In this document: positions 43,135-53,728 of the stretch, one piece after another
Position numbering within the stretch: the first letter of the stretch is position 1
Layout of the letters: the number at the start of each line of letters is the position of its first letter
Origin: Gadus chalcogrammus
Lineage: Eukaryota > Chordata > Actinopteri > Gadiformes > Gadidae
Direction: 5' to 3'
Length of the DNA: 64,000 nucleotides
NCBI RefSeq assembly: GCF_026213295.1
Contig: NC_079426.1
Coordinates: 25,690,402 to 25,754,401 of the forward strand
Position numbers and translations under genes: made by a program
Notes under the pieces: model-generated
Database searches by the model: none
Told to the model about the DNA's origin: nothing
Seen by the model: the letters and a program-made list of their open reading frames with translations, nothing else

Positions 43135-43438
43135 TTATTCAACAATCAACTTAAATCAATCAAACAAGGAAGGAGTCGCGGTCTCTAGGGCCTCCGTGGG
43201 CCTCTAGGCTCTCTCGCTGCCACGAGCCCTTCCTTCCTGCACCCGACCCGTGCTGTGCTGTGCTGTGCCTCCTTTTAAAATGGCTCCTCCGCTTTCGGCC
43301 AGGTGTCCCCCAATCACCCTGATTGGGGAGCCGAAAGGGCTGCTCTTCGTCGCCGGCTGGTGGGTGGGGTTGGTATACCCAGTCCTTAACAGTACCCCGG
43401 GCCCGTCCAGGCCGAGGTTTCCGTGGCGGGATGCCACA
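43055..43438 (-). repeat. LTR (upstream copy, minus orientation)
   Basis: 384 bp, TG...CA ended. It adjoins the tRNA-Ala-like primer site at 43040-43052 and, on the other side, GTGTGTGT of the interrupted microsatellite. Confidence 0.92.
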
Positions 43439-43680
43439 GTGTGTGTGTGTGTGTGTGTGTGTGCGAACGTGTGTGTATGTTTGTGTGTCTGTGTCTGTGT
43501 TTGTGAGAGTGTGAACATGTGTGTGTTTGTGTGTTTTTTTGTTTGTGTGTGTTTGTGTGTGTGTGCGGTTTGAGGGTGATTGTGTGTGTGCGTGTGTGTG
43601 TTTGTTCGTAGATTGCTTCACTGCGCATGGATTCGAGTATGTCTGCGTGTGTGTGTGTTTGTGCCTGTGTGTACAAGTGC
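43439..43680 (+). repeat. TG-rich tract next to CHRNA1 exon 5
   Basis: (GT)n followed by degenerate TGTGTGTTT/TGTGTCTGTG repeats; the right half of the microsatellite split by the LTR element. Forms the start of the intron downstream of exon 5 (minus strand). Confidence 0.85.
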
Positions 43681-43698
43681 CCCCATCGGGTTACTCAC

Positions 43699-43894
43699 CG
43701 GGTTGATGACCACAAGCGTGCCGTCGTAGGACCAGGTGCCCAGCTTCATGCTGCAGTTCTGCAGGTCGAAGGGGAAATGCAGCACGATGATCTCACAGTA
43801 GCTCTTGAAGATGGCGGGCGGGTTCCAGGTGATCTGCCCGGTGTGCTCCAGAAGAACCTTGGTCTCATGGATGATGGCAAAGTCCCCGTCAGCA
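43699..43894 (-). CDS. chrna1: Muscle nicotinic acetylcholine receptor alpha-1, exon 5 (Cys-loop)
   Basis: Minus-strand exon of 196 bp between acceptor CTTACCAG (43895) and donor GTGAGTAA (43698). It completes the Asn codon split at the end of exon 4 and reads [32 protein letters not shown], then [15 protein letters not shown], the C-x13-C Cys-loop that defines this receptor superfamily, with an N-glycosylation NCS, and [16 protein letters not shown]. This is close to vertebrate muscle alpha-1 as known. The alpha subunit pairs with beta, delta and gamma/epsilon at the neuromuscular junction to form the acetylcholine-gated cation channel; the Cys-loop couples ligand binding to gating. The exon is intact. 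The next exon, encoding the vicinal-Cys loop and first membrane spans, was not found to the left. Confidence 0.93.
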
Positions 43895-44211
43895 CTGGTA
43901 AGGAGAGAAAGAGGGAGGAAGGGGCCGCACAGAGGGTTCAGGCATGAAGAGGAGGAACCAGAATGATCAATGGATGGAGGAGAACAGTGAAAGGATGGCT
44001 CTGTGTTTACATATTTACATCAGATGGTCACTAATGCATTGATATCATAATGTAAACTGTCCGTCATTTCTAACTTAAATGTCTACCAACATTTTGACCT
44101 CTCTTACTTTAAGGATTATCTGTTTATTAGTTTGTAGATTCATGGTTTCTTTTCATATATTGTCTTATACTGCTTCTGCCCTGTACTCTTTTTATGTTCT
44201 GGATCATCGCA

Positions 44212-46316
44212 ATAACCCGAGCGGTCGTTTGTTATTGGACTTCTGTGCTAGTCATGGATTATCCATACCGAACACCATGTTCGAACATAACGGTGCTCAT
44301 AAGTGTACCTGGTACCGGAGTATCGTAGGCCGAAGATCGATGATCGATTTCGTGATCGTGTCATCTGATCTGAGGCCGCATGTTCTGGACACTCGGGTTA
44401 AGAGAGGGGCGGAGCTGTCCCCGACCACCATCTGGTGGTGAGTTGGATCAGTGAATGGGGGAAATTTCCGGATGGACCTGGTAAGCCCAAACGAGTAGTG
44501 CGGGTGAATTGGGAACGTCTGGAGGAGGCCCCCGTCCTAGGTATCTTCAACTCACACCTCCGGCTGACTTCTTCTGGTATTCCTCTGGAGGTTGGGGGCA
44601 TTGAGCCGGAGTGGGCGGTGTTCAAAGCCTCCATTGCTGAAGATGCAGCGGCTGGCTGTGGCCTCAGGGTCTTAGGCTCCTCAAGGGGCGGTAACCCTCG
44701 GACACCGTGGTGGACACCGGTGGTCAGGGAAGCCGTCCGATTGAAGAAGGAGGCCTTCCGGGATATGATATCCTGGAGGACTCCTTACTCGGTTGCAGGG
44801 TACCGACAGGCTCGAAGGGCTGCAGCTGCTGCCGTGTCGGAGGCTAAGCAGCGGGTATGGGAGAAGTTCGGAGAGGCCATGGAGAAGGACTTTCGGTCGG
44901 CACCAAAGTGTTTCTGGAAGACTATCCGCCACCTCAGGAGGGGGAAACAGGGAACCATCCAAGCTGTGTACAGTAAGGTTGGGACTCTGTTGACCTCAAC
45001 TGAGGTGGTCGTCGGACGTTGGAAGGAACACTTTGAGGAACTCCTGAATCCGAATAACACGCCCTCTATGTTGGAGGCAGAGCTCGAGGTTGATGGTGTT
45101 TCGTCATCAATTTCCCTGGTGGAGGTCACTGAGGTAGTCAAACATCTCTGCAGTGGCAAAGCCCCAGGGATTGATGAGATCCAGCCAGAAATGCTAAAGG
45201 CTCTGGGTGTTGAGCGGCTGTCTTGGTTGACACGCCTATTCAACATTGCGTGGGAGTCAGGTACAGTGCCAAAGGAGTGGCAAACCGGGGTGGTGGTTCC
45301 CCTATTCAAAAAGGGGGACCAGAGAGTGTGTGACAATTACCGCGGTATCACACTTCTCAGCCTCCCTAGTAAAGTCTACTCGTGCTGGAAAGGAGGGTTC
45401 GGCCGATCGTCGAACCTCAGATTGAAGAGGAACAATGCGGTTTTCGCCCCGGACGTGGAACCACGGACCAGCTCTTCACTCTCGCAAGGATCTTGGAGGG
45501 GGCCTGGGAGTATGCCCATCCGGTCTACATGTGCTTTGTGGATCTGGAGAAGGCGTATGACCGGGTCCCCCGGGAGAAACTGTGGGAGGTGCTGCGGGAG
45601 TATGGGGTAAGGGGGTCTCTCCTCAGGGCCATCCAATCTCTGTACTACCAAAGCGAGAGCTGTGTTCGCGTCCTCGGCAGCCAGTCAGTTTCGTTCTCAG
45701 TGGGTGCTGGTCTCCGCCAGGGCGGCGCCTTGTCACCAATCCTGTTTGTGATATATATGGACAGGATATCGAGGCATAGTCGTGGTGGGGAGGGGTTGCA
45801 GTTCGATGGTCTGAGGATCTCGGCACTGCTTTTTGCAGATGATGTGGTCGATCTACCGGTCGATCTTCGTTCCTATCCTCACCTATGGTCATGAGGGTTG
45901 GCTGATGACCGAAAGGACGAGATTGCGGGTGCCAGTGGCCGAGAAGAGTTTTCTCAGAAGGGTGGCTGGCGTCTCCCTTAGGGATAGGGTGAGAAGCTCA
46001 GCCATCCGTGAGGAACTCGGATTAGAGACGCTGCTCCTTTACTTAGAAAGGAATCAGTTGAGGTGTTCGGGCATCTGGTAAGGATGCCCACTGGGCGCCT
46101 CCCTTGGGAGGTTTCAGGCACGTCCAGTGGGGAGGAGACCTCGGGGAAGACCCAGGACTAGGTGGAGAGATTATATCTCAACACTGGCATGGGAACGCCT
46201 CGGGATCCCCCCGTCAGAGCTGGTCAATGTGGCCCGGGAAAGGGAAGTCTGGGGCCCCCCGCTTGAGCTGCTCCCCCCGCGACCCGACCCCGGATAAGCG
46301 GATGAAGATGAGATGA
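44212..46316 (+). pseudogene. Rex3-like endonuclease-end and RT, multiple frameshifts
   Basis: Successive frames give the endonuclease end ([27 protein letters not shown]), the linker, SGKAPGIDEIQPEML, WESGTVPKEWQTGVVVPLFK, then after a frame change near 45370 (about four bases missing at TACTC|GTGCTGG) QCGFRPGRGTTDQLF, CFVDLEKAYDRVPRE and GLRQGGALSP. The FADDVV box is retained, but it is followed directly by the 320-bp deletion that removes the thumb region and shifts the frame. The ACCCC.TTT tail lies at the 3' end. Not functional. Confidence 0.88.
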
Positions 46317-46324
46317 GAGAGAGA
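44212..46324 (+). mobile_element. Rex3-like LINE, copy 2, 5'-truncated with 320-bp RT deletion
   Basis: Homology to copy 1 begins at AACCCGAGCGG and ends in GATGAAGATGAGATGAGAGA. Flanks GATCATCGCA (44202-44211) and GATTATCGCA (46325-46334) form a 10-bp target duplication with one mismatch. This copy keeps the RT block missing in copy 1, but lacks about 320 bases between GCAGATGATGTGG and TCGATCTACCGG (45849) and has further small shifts. It contains TGGCAAACCGGGGTGGTGGT (45278), matching a published Rex3 primer site closely as I recall it. Confidence 0.9.
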
Positions 46325-46346
46325 GATTATCGCAGTTTAAAAGATC

Positions 46347-46640
46347 TAAGGCCGTATTCACAAAGAATCTTATGGCTAGAAGTAGCTCATAAGTGGCAAA
46401 TTTAGAAGAAACTCCTAAAAATTATGGGCGTGTCAGTCTCAAAATTAGGACTCCTAATTTATTTTACTCAGAGCAATTCACAAAGTATTTTAGGCCTAAA
46501 AGTAGCACCTAAGTCTAGGAGAGCTTAAAAGTCCTCGAGAGGACTCCTAACTCAGTAAGACCTATTCACAAAGATTCTGAAAATGGCTGCAGTGAAACAA
46601 AATGTTTTAGAGACAATGGAGGACTGCGAATTGATAAAGA
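46347..46640 (+). mobile_element. Harbinger-like left end with transposase start
   Basis: GGCCGTATTCACAAAGAATC starts the element. Subterminal TATTCACAAAG motifs recur near 46472 and 46562. An ATG at 46582 opens MAAVKQNVLETMEDCELIKK followed by YRL, like Harbinger transposase N-termini (ELI..YRLDR). The frame degenerates after about 35 codons. An inverted TTTGTGAATACGGCC end lies at 62287-62305, possibly its partner. Confidence 0.5.
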
Positions 46641-46680
46641 AATACAGGCTAATGCTGCGTTTGAGTATTCTCTGCGAACC

Positions 46681-46905
46681 GACTCGGATCTCGGATCTGA
46701 CGCCACGCCCACACTTCAAGCGTTTTATTATTTTGCTCGGCCGTTGGAGGAAAACATGGACGCCACCCGGAAAGCTGTTGTTGCGGTAGCAGTGGTCCAA
46801 GCACAATGAAAACAGTTCATACTTCAAGTCACAATGGGCGCAGCAATCTTGAATTCTGTCTCGGAATTTTGCTCGGTCACCACCGAGATCCGAGATCCGA
46901 GAAGA
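46681..46905. repeat. Inverted repeat around GATCTCGGATC
   Basis: CTCGGATCTCGGATCT (46682) and GAGATCCGAGATCCGAG (46884) are inverted copies about 220 bases apart. Probably a small MITE inserted in the Harbinger fragment. Confidence 0.55.
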
Positions 46906-47022
46906 AGTATAAAACGCACAATAACTACCCCAACACTGACTGTGGCGATCACCGGGTTCCATTGTTTCATTGCGTCTGTCGGCGGCTAGTCAATGTAATG
47001 ACTGTGAGAATAACCTTTCCAA

Positions 47023-49244
47023 AATGTTGAACTGGCTCCACAAGAGTAAAAGGAAACGAACGGATTCAGAAGACGGCATGTCCGATCTTCTAAACTCGAA
47101 TGACTCGTCAACATTACCTTTAGCAACGCTTACGAGACAGAGCGTTAGCACCGCTCCTAGCTGTCCACAGCCTGACATGCCAAACGACCAGACCGACCAG
47201 CGGCTCCCGATAAAGTTGACGATGACGTTAATAATAACCCGGTGAGTCCTGCAGAAGTAATGGCCTCACTGTTGGTAAAGTGACCAAAGGATGTATTTTT
47301 TATCACAAAATTACTGGCTCATTGTCAAAGAAAAGAAGCTAGGCTGAAAAGTGTGCAGCAAAGTAAAATCGCTTGCTGCTCACACAGAGCAGGGACTGAG
47401 GCTGTCACCTGAGTGGAGCGGCTGTTCAATCTCTGCCTTTGGTACTGACAAGGCTAAGCAACAGCATTCACTGCGTAAGAAAATCAAGGAACACAGAGAT
47501 TCCAGATCCCATTTAAAAGCAGTGGAGATAGAAAAGAACACAGAACGTAATGACATTCACCAGAAAATCCAAGACATGCATAAGGCTAAACACGATACTA
47601 GTTGCAGAGTGTTACAAAATCGGTAAGCATGGGCATCCATTCACAGATATTCCAACTGATGTGACCTTGCAAGAGTTAAATGGAGTAAACATGGGGCGAG
47701 TTTTGCACACAGACAAGACGTGTGGTGATATAATTGACCATTTTGCGGCAGACATGAAGAAGAAAATAGCCGACGACATAATCAAAAACAGACGAAAATT
47801 GTGTGTGTTGATTGACGAATCCACCACAATCAGTGGCAAGACTGTGTTGGTGGTCTGTTTAAGGGCAGCTTTTGCTGATGCAGAGCCGGACACAATCATC
47901 TTCGATCTTCTTGAGTTGGATGGGACCACAGCAAACATAATCACAGACACATTAATGACATGCCTTCATAAATATGGCTTCGATGACAACTTTTTGGGGG
48001 AGTGTTTTATGGCCTTTGCATGTGATGGAGCATCTGTATTGCTTGGCAGACGCGCAGGGGTTGCTACACAGCTTTGTGCTAAATTCCCACACCTATTTGT
48101 GTGGCACTGCTCAAATCATCGTTTGGAATTGGCAGTTGGGGATGTTATGAAGGAGGTCAGTGGACTAAATAATTTCAAGATTTTCATTGATAAGCTGTAC
48201 ACTTTATACAATGCTTCACCCAAAAACCAAAGAGAGTTGGTCCAGTGTGCACAGAGTGTCGGTCAGCGTCTTCTTGTCATAGGACGTGTTTTGTCAGTCC
48301 GCTGGGTGGCTTCAAGTGAGAGAACCGTCAAAGCTGTTAGGGAGAGCTACAGAGTGCTTCAGGTGCACTTTTCTACTGCCGCAAATGATGTGAAAAGGGA
48401 TTCAACAGAGAGAGCAAAATACAAGGGACTTAATGATGTTCTCACCTCTATGCCCTTTGTTTTTAATCTTGGAGTAATGTATGATGCCCTAACAGATGCT
48501 CCAGAAGAGAGACATGACACTGCCTGAAGCAGACAAGCTGTTGACCAGACAGATTCGAGTCTTTGAGTCCATAATTTCAACCTCTGGTCCCTACACAAAC
48601 ACTGTGATTCAAGCTCAGACAGAGATGTCTTTCAAGAAGACAAGCCCTGCATGAGAACCACAAACTCGTGAAGATCAATGCAGGACAGTTCTTCCGAAGC
48701 ATGGCCGAAAATATGAAATGCTGAATAACTCCAACAACTTCCTCTCATGTCAGCACAACAGAACATAGAGGTAGCAACCAACTGGTGACAGACATGAAAG
48801 TTCTTCAACCAGAAACTTGGCCTGAGGGAAAACTGGACATACAGCATGGTGATGCAGAGGTGCTTCGTTTGTGTGACTACCAAAAAGTAGAGAGAAGAGG
48901 AAGTATCCAGGGATTTCGGGATTACAAGGACAATAGAGCATCCCAGACCCCAGCCACTACTTAAAGCTGTCCATATCATTGCTGTGTCTACCAGTGAATG
49001 TGAGCGAGCTTTCAGTTGCATGAATGACCTTCTTACTGCAGATGGAAACTCACTTGCTATGATCAGACTGTCCAACCTGGTGTTTCTGAAATGCAATGGG
49101 CCACCTTTACACCAGTTCAATCCACATCGTTATGTAAAGTCATGGCTTGCCAAGGGAAGAAGATCTGCAGATGAAACAGCATGTGAAGCTCCTCACCATT
49201 CAAGCAAAGCTGACCCCAAGATCGCTGGACCCTTTTTTAATTAG
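47023..49244 (+). pseudogene. KIAA1586/ZMYM6-like hAT transposase, nearly complete but frameshifted
   Basis: The N-terminus MLNWLHKSKRKRTDSEDG is at 47023. After frame changes around 47250-47600 a 325-codon open frame (47550-48527) carries LCVLIDESTTISGKTVLVVC (RNase H-like core with catalytic Asp), FMAFACDGASVLLGRRAGV (second catalytic region) and HLFVWHCSNHRLELAVGDV. Between 48527 and 48984 the sense is broken by several shifts. The C-terminus STSECERAFSCMNDLL, with LKCNGPPLHQFNPHRYVKSW (hATC dimerisation), runs to TAG at 49242. hAT transposases excise and reinsert the element with 8-bp duplications. This copy could not make a full protein. Same family as the relic at 24.8-25.2 kb. Confidence 0.85.
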
Positions 49245-49767
49245 GTTAATTGTCTTACAATATTTAGTCTGTGCACAATCTTTTGTCTTTTTTTTAATCA
49301 AGATTGACATTCAATATTTCTGTTAAAGCTACATTTTTTGTTTAATTATGTCTTCAGCTGTGAGTATTTGTCAACTCTGCTGACGTGTTACACTAAAGTA
49401 CAATTGTTGACAAGTTATGGTTTATTCATTTACCATTTATAGATTACCTCACTGAATTCATTACCAAATTCACAGCTAACTTATTGTCTACCTCTGATCC
49501 CTTTCAGCCTCTCCCTGCAAAGGCAAGGCAAGGTCGATTACGCTGGGGACGCGTCCCCACCAGATTTTGTCAAGATTCATTTTGTACCCACCAATTGTAA
49601 AAAAAATCTAAAAAAATAAATAGAGTTGAATAATTATTGATTATTAAACGGGTCTTCTCAATGCCGTGGAACGCTCCGTTCACTTGCATGGGCTCTTCAC
49701 AACTTCCGTCTGTGAATTATGTTTGATAATTCACTGACCGCTGTCAAGGAAAACAAAGGACTTTTTG
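49245..49767. other. No gene seen; hAT 3' region and flank
   Basis: AT-rich 3' region of the hAT. A self-complementary GGGGACGCGTCCCC at 49544-49557 may mark its terminus. From about 49650 a dispersed repeat begins (TCTTCTCAATGCCGTGGAAC) that recurs inverted near 56955-56990. Confidence 0.4.
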
Positions 49768-49775
49768 CCTCTAAT

Positions 49776-50792
49776 TAGGGCTGCAGGATATATCGGCTAT
49801 GTACGATATATCGATATAATTTCCAAGGGGATACAAGATTTGATAATATCGTTAATATCGATATGCGTTAAAATGGTCAGTTTCCCGCTCAAGCGTCTAC
49901 AGCGCTTGCCTTGGAGACTGTGAGCGCGACCCCTCCCCCTCTCACTCTGTCTTTCCGAACGTGCCGTGTGCAAAGACGCCTCATTCCCACCCCCGCCGCC
50001 CCCTCACAACACAACAAGCATGGATGATACCCGTAAAGAAAACGAGACGGCGGCGGGAGACGAAATTGTTTCAAAGAGGAGAAACAACTGCTCCATAATG
50101 TGGAAATAGTTTGGGTTTAAAAAAAACAGATGAGCTGCAGCTGCAGGTCATCTGTAGAGAGTGTAGCAAAACCGTTGTGACTAAAAGTGGAAGCACGACA
50201 AATCTGTTCCACCATTTACAGCAGCGGTACAAAGTGCTGCATCACCGGCCGCGACAGTTTCTTCTGCCCCGAAACCAGGGCCGGCGCTCGGCAAATGTGT
50301 TGGGAGCGCCCTCTGGTGACGCTCTTAATTAATTAATTAAAATATACGAAACAAGCGAAATGAAACCAAACATGTTCCCAAATGGAACGGAGAAGGGAGG
50401 GGGCGGGGGATTAAAGTTACGGCGCACTGAAACCCTCACCGTAGTACGCAGGACAATGCGACGAAGCCAATGCTCTTATTGGTAGCTAATGTGTGTAACC
50501 TACAGCTTTATAATGTTTTGCATAGGTGATTATTTTGTGAAGAAGGTGAAAAACGTCCCTTTTTTTTAACATGTTCACTCTATTCTGTTGAAAATACCGA
50601 TACAAAATCACATGTTGCAGTCATACTGACCTATGTTTTAATAAAAGTGCTTGCAACATCTCACATTTGGTATTTGACTTAGAAAAAAAACATCTAACCC
50701 GCTCTATAGAAAATATCGAGATATATATCGTATATCGCCATTCAGCCAAAAAATATCGGGATATCATATTTTGCCCATATCGTGCAGCCCTA
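49776..50792 (+). mobile_element. hAT element with BED finger and perfect 8-bp target duplication
   Basis: TAGGGCTGCAGGATATAT (49776) and ATATCGTGCAGCCCTA (50792) are inverted ends. CCTCTAAT flanks both (49768-49775 and 50793-50800). The 1,017-bp element keeps only the first exon of a ZBED-type transposase; AATTAATTAATTAA sequence and unrelated DNA follow it. Confidence 0.93.
50019..50260 (+). pseudogene. BED zinc-finger remnant of the 49.8-kb hAT
   Basis: Around a TAG stop (in CSIMWK-stop-FGFKKT), the frames carry the aromatic start of a BED finger, then LQLQVICRECSKTVVTKSGS and TTNLFHHLQQRY. The C-x2-C plus H-x(n)-H arrangement and SGSTTNL.HHL signature are those of ZBED1-type hAT transposases. 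The stop at about 50108 and loss of everything after the finger show it is a deletion derivative. Confidence 0.75.
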
Positions 50793-50994
50793 CCTCTAAT
50801 GACGTCTTTGGTATCACTCCTCAAGTAGTCCGGTAACTGGTAACCCCAGCGTCTTCGGTTGCTAAGCGACGTCAACGTCTTTGGCAGACTATTTTTCTGC
50901 TGATCAACACTACGAATGCTGGGTAACAAATAAATTGTCAAAAGACACCATGTGAAGTTGTTTTTTCGTTCTGGCAAGTAGCCGTGTAATAAGC

Positions 50995-51138
50995 GGGATA
51001 ATGTCTAGAACGTCGCCGGTCATTATCAAAAATATGCTCCTTCAGGGCGAGCAAGACACCTTCGCTGTGCGTCGGTGTCCTGTTCGCCCTGTCTGGGCTT
51101 ATTTTCACGATAATGACCGGCGTTCTATACATTATCCC
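50995..51138. repeat. Palindromic MITE, copy A (144 bp)
   Basis: GGGATAATGTCTAGAACG...CCGGTCATTATC is mirrored by GATAATGACCGGCGTTCTAT...CATTATCCC. The arms cover most of the length. A second copy lies at 55216-55360. Confidence 0.85.
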
Positions 51139-51479
51139 TTACTTAATACACGGCTCTTCTCAATGCTGTAGACTGCTCCATTCACTTGCATGGGCCTTCC
51201 TAACGTTCAGCTGTCAATTCTTTTAGTTCATTACACAGCTCTTCTCAATGCAGTGGAATGCTCACGTCCAGCATATTTGACCGCTGTCAAGGAAAGTGTT
51301 TATTTTTGCCTCTGATTCACGTCATCTGTATCACTCCGCAGTCTGGTAACTTATCAACCCCAGCGTATTCGGTTGCTAAGCGACGTCGACGACTTTGGCG
51401 AACTATTTCTCTGCTGATCAACGCTACGAATGATAACAAATACATTGGAAAAATATTTTTTCAATTTGGCAAGTAGCCA

Positions 51480-51990
51480 TTACTAATGATGATACCAATA
51501 ATACATAGATAGAAAGCACCAGGGCCGGTTGCTAGTACCATGGACTGTATCAGAACGATAACCTGTTGAACTAAATGGATGTGGTAGGCTACACCACGGG
51601 ATGCATCTGCAGACAACTGCCACATAAATAAAGGTAAGACGCGATATTTATTGCTCAAGATTTGCTGGTGCTGTGGCGAGGTCTTTTGTGTTTTTTGCAT
51701 TCAAGTGGTCGGCTGTTTTAACTTGCAATTGATAGTCGGTGGAGTCAGTCTCTTGTTGACACAGAGTGACTTTTGCTCATTCTTGAATTCTGGAATAATT
51801 GAGGGGGGGAGTTCATGAGTTTTGGTCAGAATGCCTGATGTAGGCTAGTTTTGGTGGAATGCGTGTTGTGAATTGAGCTAGCTCCTGATGTGATAGGCTA
51901 CAGCGTTCAGCTGTGCAACAAATATTTCTTTATTTTTCAATCTTGACGACTTTTATAGTGCTGTGTGTAGCCACATCTTTGGCCCTTCTG
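51480..51990. other. No gene seen
   Basis: Intronic sequence without a supported feature. Confidence 0.35.
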
Positions 51991-52299
51991 AACTTAACCA
52001 CGCAGTTAAATTCCTTTCCTAGCTCCTCTTGTTTATGTTGTTAGCTTAGCCATTACATGTCACGTTGTCAACATTGGACACATGGAGCAGAACATAGTGG
52101 GTCATATGTCCGATGCTTTTTGAAAACGTTTTCTTCATAAAACGAGCCAGACTGATTTTGTATACATTTTATTCCTTAGTAATTAGCTACATGGTTATGC
52201 CGTCTTTCAGAACCTTTCATTACCGGCACAAAAGAGAGAAAAAGGAGTGCATCTTCATTGTACCCAGCACTTCTAAAAATGCACTTCCGAATGCTTCTC

Positions 52300-53116
52300 T
52301 GTCCCCAGCACATTTCAAACCAAACTGACGCCAATGGGCCCACTGATAGGGGAATGGTCACTTTGCGCCGTTGTTGGCGCACCGGGTCGATGCGCAGGCG
52401 AGAAAACCATCTCTGCAGCCGCCTCATGTGAAGCAGCCCCAGCGGCACCACCGTGTGAGCGGCTGACATCATGCCCAGCAGCCTCATGACAGAGAGGGCT
52501 GCCCGGGGAACAGGGGCGGAGGAGAGACAACAGGGTCTCCATCCTCTACTGTGAGAGCAGTGCTTTCATTGTAGCTGGACTGGACTGTTTAAATCACTTT
52601 TTTCGCTAGAAGCTTCTGGAGCTCCGCCAAAAGTGACAGCTGTTGATCCTTGGATGACAGCGTTGTTTCCACAATCCCGTTGAATCGTGGCGGAACAGAG
52701 GTGAACTGCAGGGTGTGACCCTTGCTGATCAGCCTGTCCTTCCATCTGGCCAGGGTGCATACGTTCAGCCATTCTGAGTAATGCTCTGAAAGCGGCTGTG
52801 CAGCCTCTTGTTTTGATGCTGCTGTCATGGAAACGAGCCACGCTTGAGCCCCTGCCGCTGCTGCGAGGGGAGGAGTCCTCCTCGCTGCCCATGGGGAGCT
52901 CCGCCCGAAAGGGCTGGGTGTGTGTGTCATTAGCAGAGGCATGCCCTGCCTGCTCAGCTTGTGACAAGAGTGTAGCTTCCTCTCTCCTGAGCGTTGGGAC
53001 GCGAGGAGGAATAACACTGTGACTGGGCAGCAGACTGCTGACTCTGTGAACGAGCTGTGTGTCATTCGTCGAGAGCTAGTTTTAGCGGCCGTCCCGCCAC
53101 ATGTCATGCCAGGCAT
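52300..53116 (-). pseudogene. DIRS reverse transcriptase fragments
   Basis: In the frame from 53116, after an unrelated-looking N-terminus, the sequence reads PLSEHYSEWLN, ISKGHTLQFTSVPPRFNGIV and LLAELQKLLAKKVI. The order 'L..W......I..G..LQF...PP.F.G........L..E...LL.K..I' is the start of DIRS/Ngaro reverse transcriptase. A piece from the far end of the RT region, AAHTVVPLGLLHMRRLQRWF, follows at about 52480-52400 in another frame. The catalytic palm between them is deleted. The enzyme would copy element RNA; this version cannot. Confidence 0.7.
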
Positions 53117-53134
53117 GATGTGGTGAGGGGAAAG

Positions 53135-53725
53135 TAATGTAGGGCTGGCTCGATCAATAATACAAGGTTTATAGACGGCCTGCCTATATGTGTTGGGAGA
53201 TGCGTGTGAAACAGTTATGGCCGGGCTCCGGCGTTAACTGTGTGGGGAGAAAACAGCCGTCTTTAGTAAAGAGGTCTTTCTCGCTGTCACACGTTTTCTC
53301 CCTTGCCCCGTATTAGCCGGCGCTTGTGGGGCGGGACATCGCCCCATGAGCCCGCTGCCCGAGGCCTTTGCTGGCCGCTCGCCGCAGCCTGCGATGGAGG
53401 CGGGCGGGGCTGGTAAGCCGAGCGAGGTTGCCTTTTTAAAGGTAATGAAGGGCTGGCTCGATCAATGATACAATGTTTATTGACGGCCTGCCTATATGTA
53501 GCGAGAGATGCATGTGAAACACTGTTTCACAGTGGGGAGAAAACAGCCGGTGGGGAGAGTGGGGAAAAAACAGCCGTCTTCAGTAAAGAGGTGTATTTCG
53601 CTGTCACACGCTTCTCACTCGCCCCGTAATTGCCTTCGCCGGCGCTTGTGGGGCGGGACATAGCCCAATGAGCCCGCTGCCCGGGGCCTTCGCTGGCTGC
53701 TCGCCGCAGCCTGCGATGGAGGTGG
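53135..53725 (+). repeat. Two ~270-bp direct repeats, 312 bp apart
   Basis: GGGCTGGCTCGATCAAT, ACGGCCTGCCTATATGT, GAGAAAACAGCCG, GTAAAGAGGT, CGGCGCTTGTGGGGCGGGAC, ATGAGCCCGCTGCCCG and CCGCAGCCTGCGATGGAGG occur in the same order from about 53135 and again from about 53447. Located between gag and RT of the DIRS relic. Confidence 0.85.
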
Positions 53726-53728
53726 CCG

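Larger units (their letters stand above)
41644..43438 (-). mobile_element. Protease-only LTR retrotransposon (1.8 kb, minus orientation)
   Basis: Two 384-bp direct repeats (41644-42027 and 43055-43438), each TGTGGTAACC...GATGCCACA, flank a 1,027-bp interior. Read on the minus strand, TGGTGGAGAATGC just after the upstream LTR (43052 downwards) resembles the primer-binding site for tRNA-Ala (TGGTGGAGATGC plus one inserted A), and AAAGGGTGGAGGAG directly precedes the downstream LTR (polypurine tract). The only recognisable domain is a retropepsin. No reverse transcriptase, RNase H or integrase is present, so it must depend on a full element. Near-identical LTRs imply a recent insertion. Confidence 0.88.

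Noticed and set aside
43160..43621. Minus-strand frame rich in Thr-His (THTHTHTH)
   Set aside because: It is only the translation of the TG microsatellite plus LTR sequence.
53135..53725. Pair of LTRs
   Set aside because: The two direct repeats are only about 40 bases apart and lack TG...CA ends, primer site or polypurine tract.
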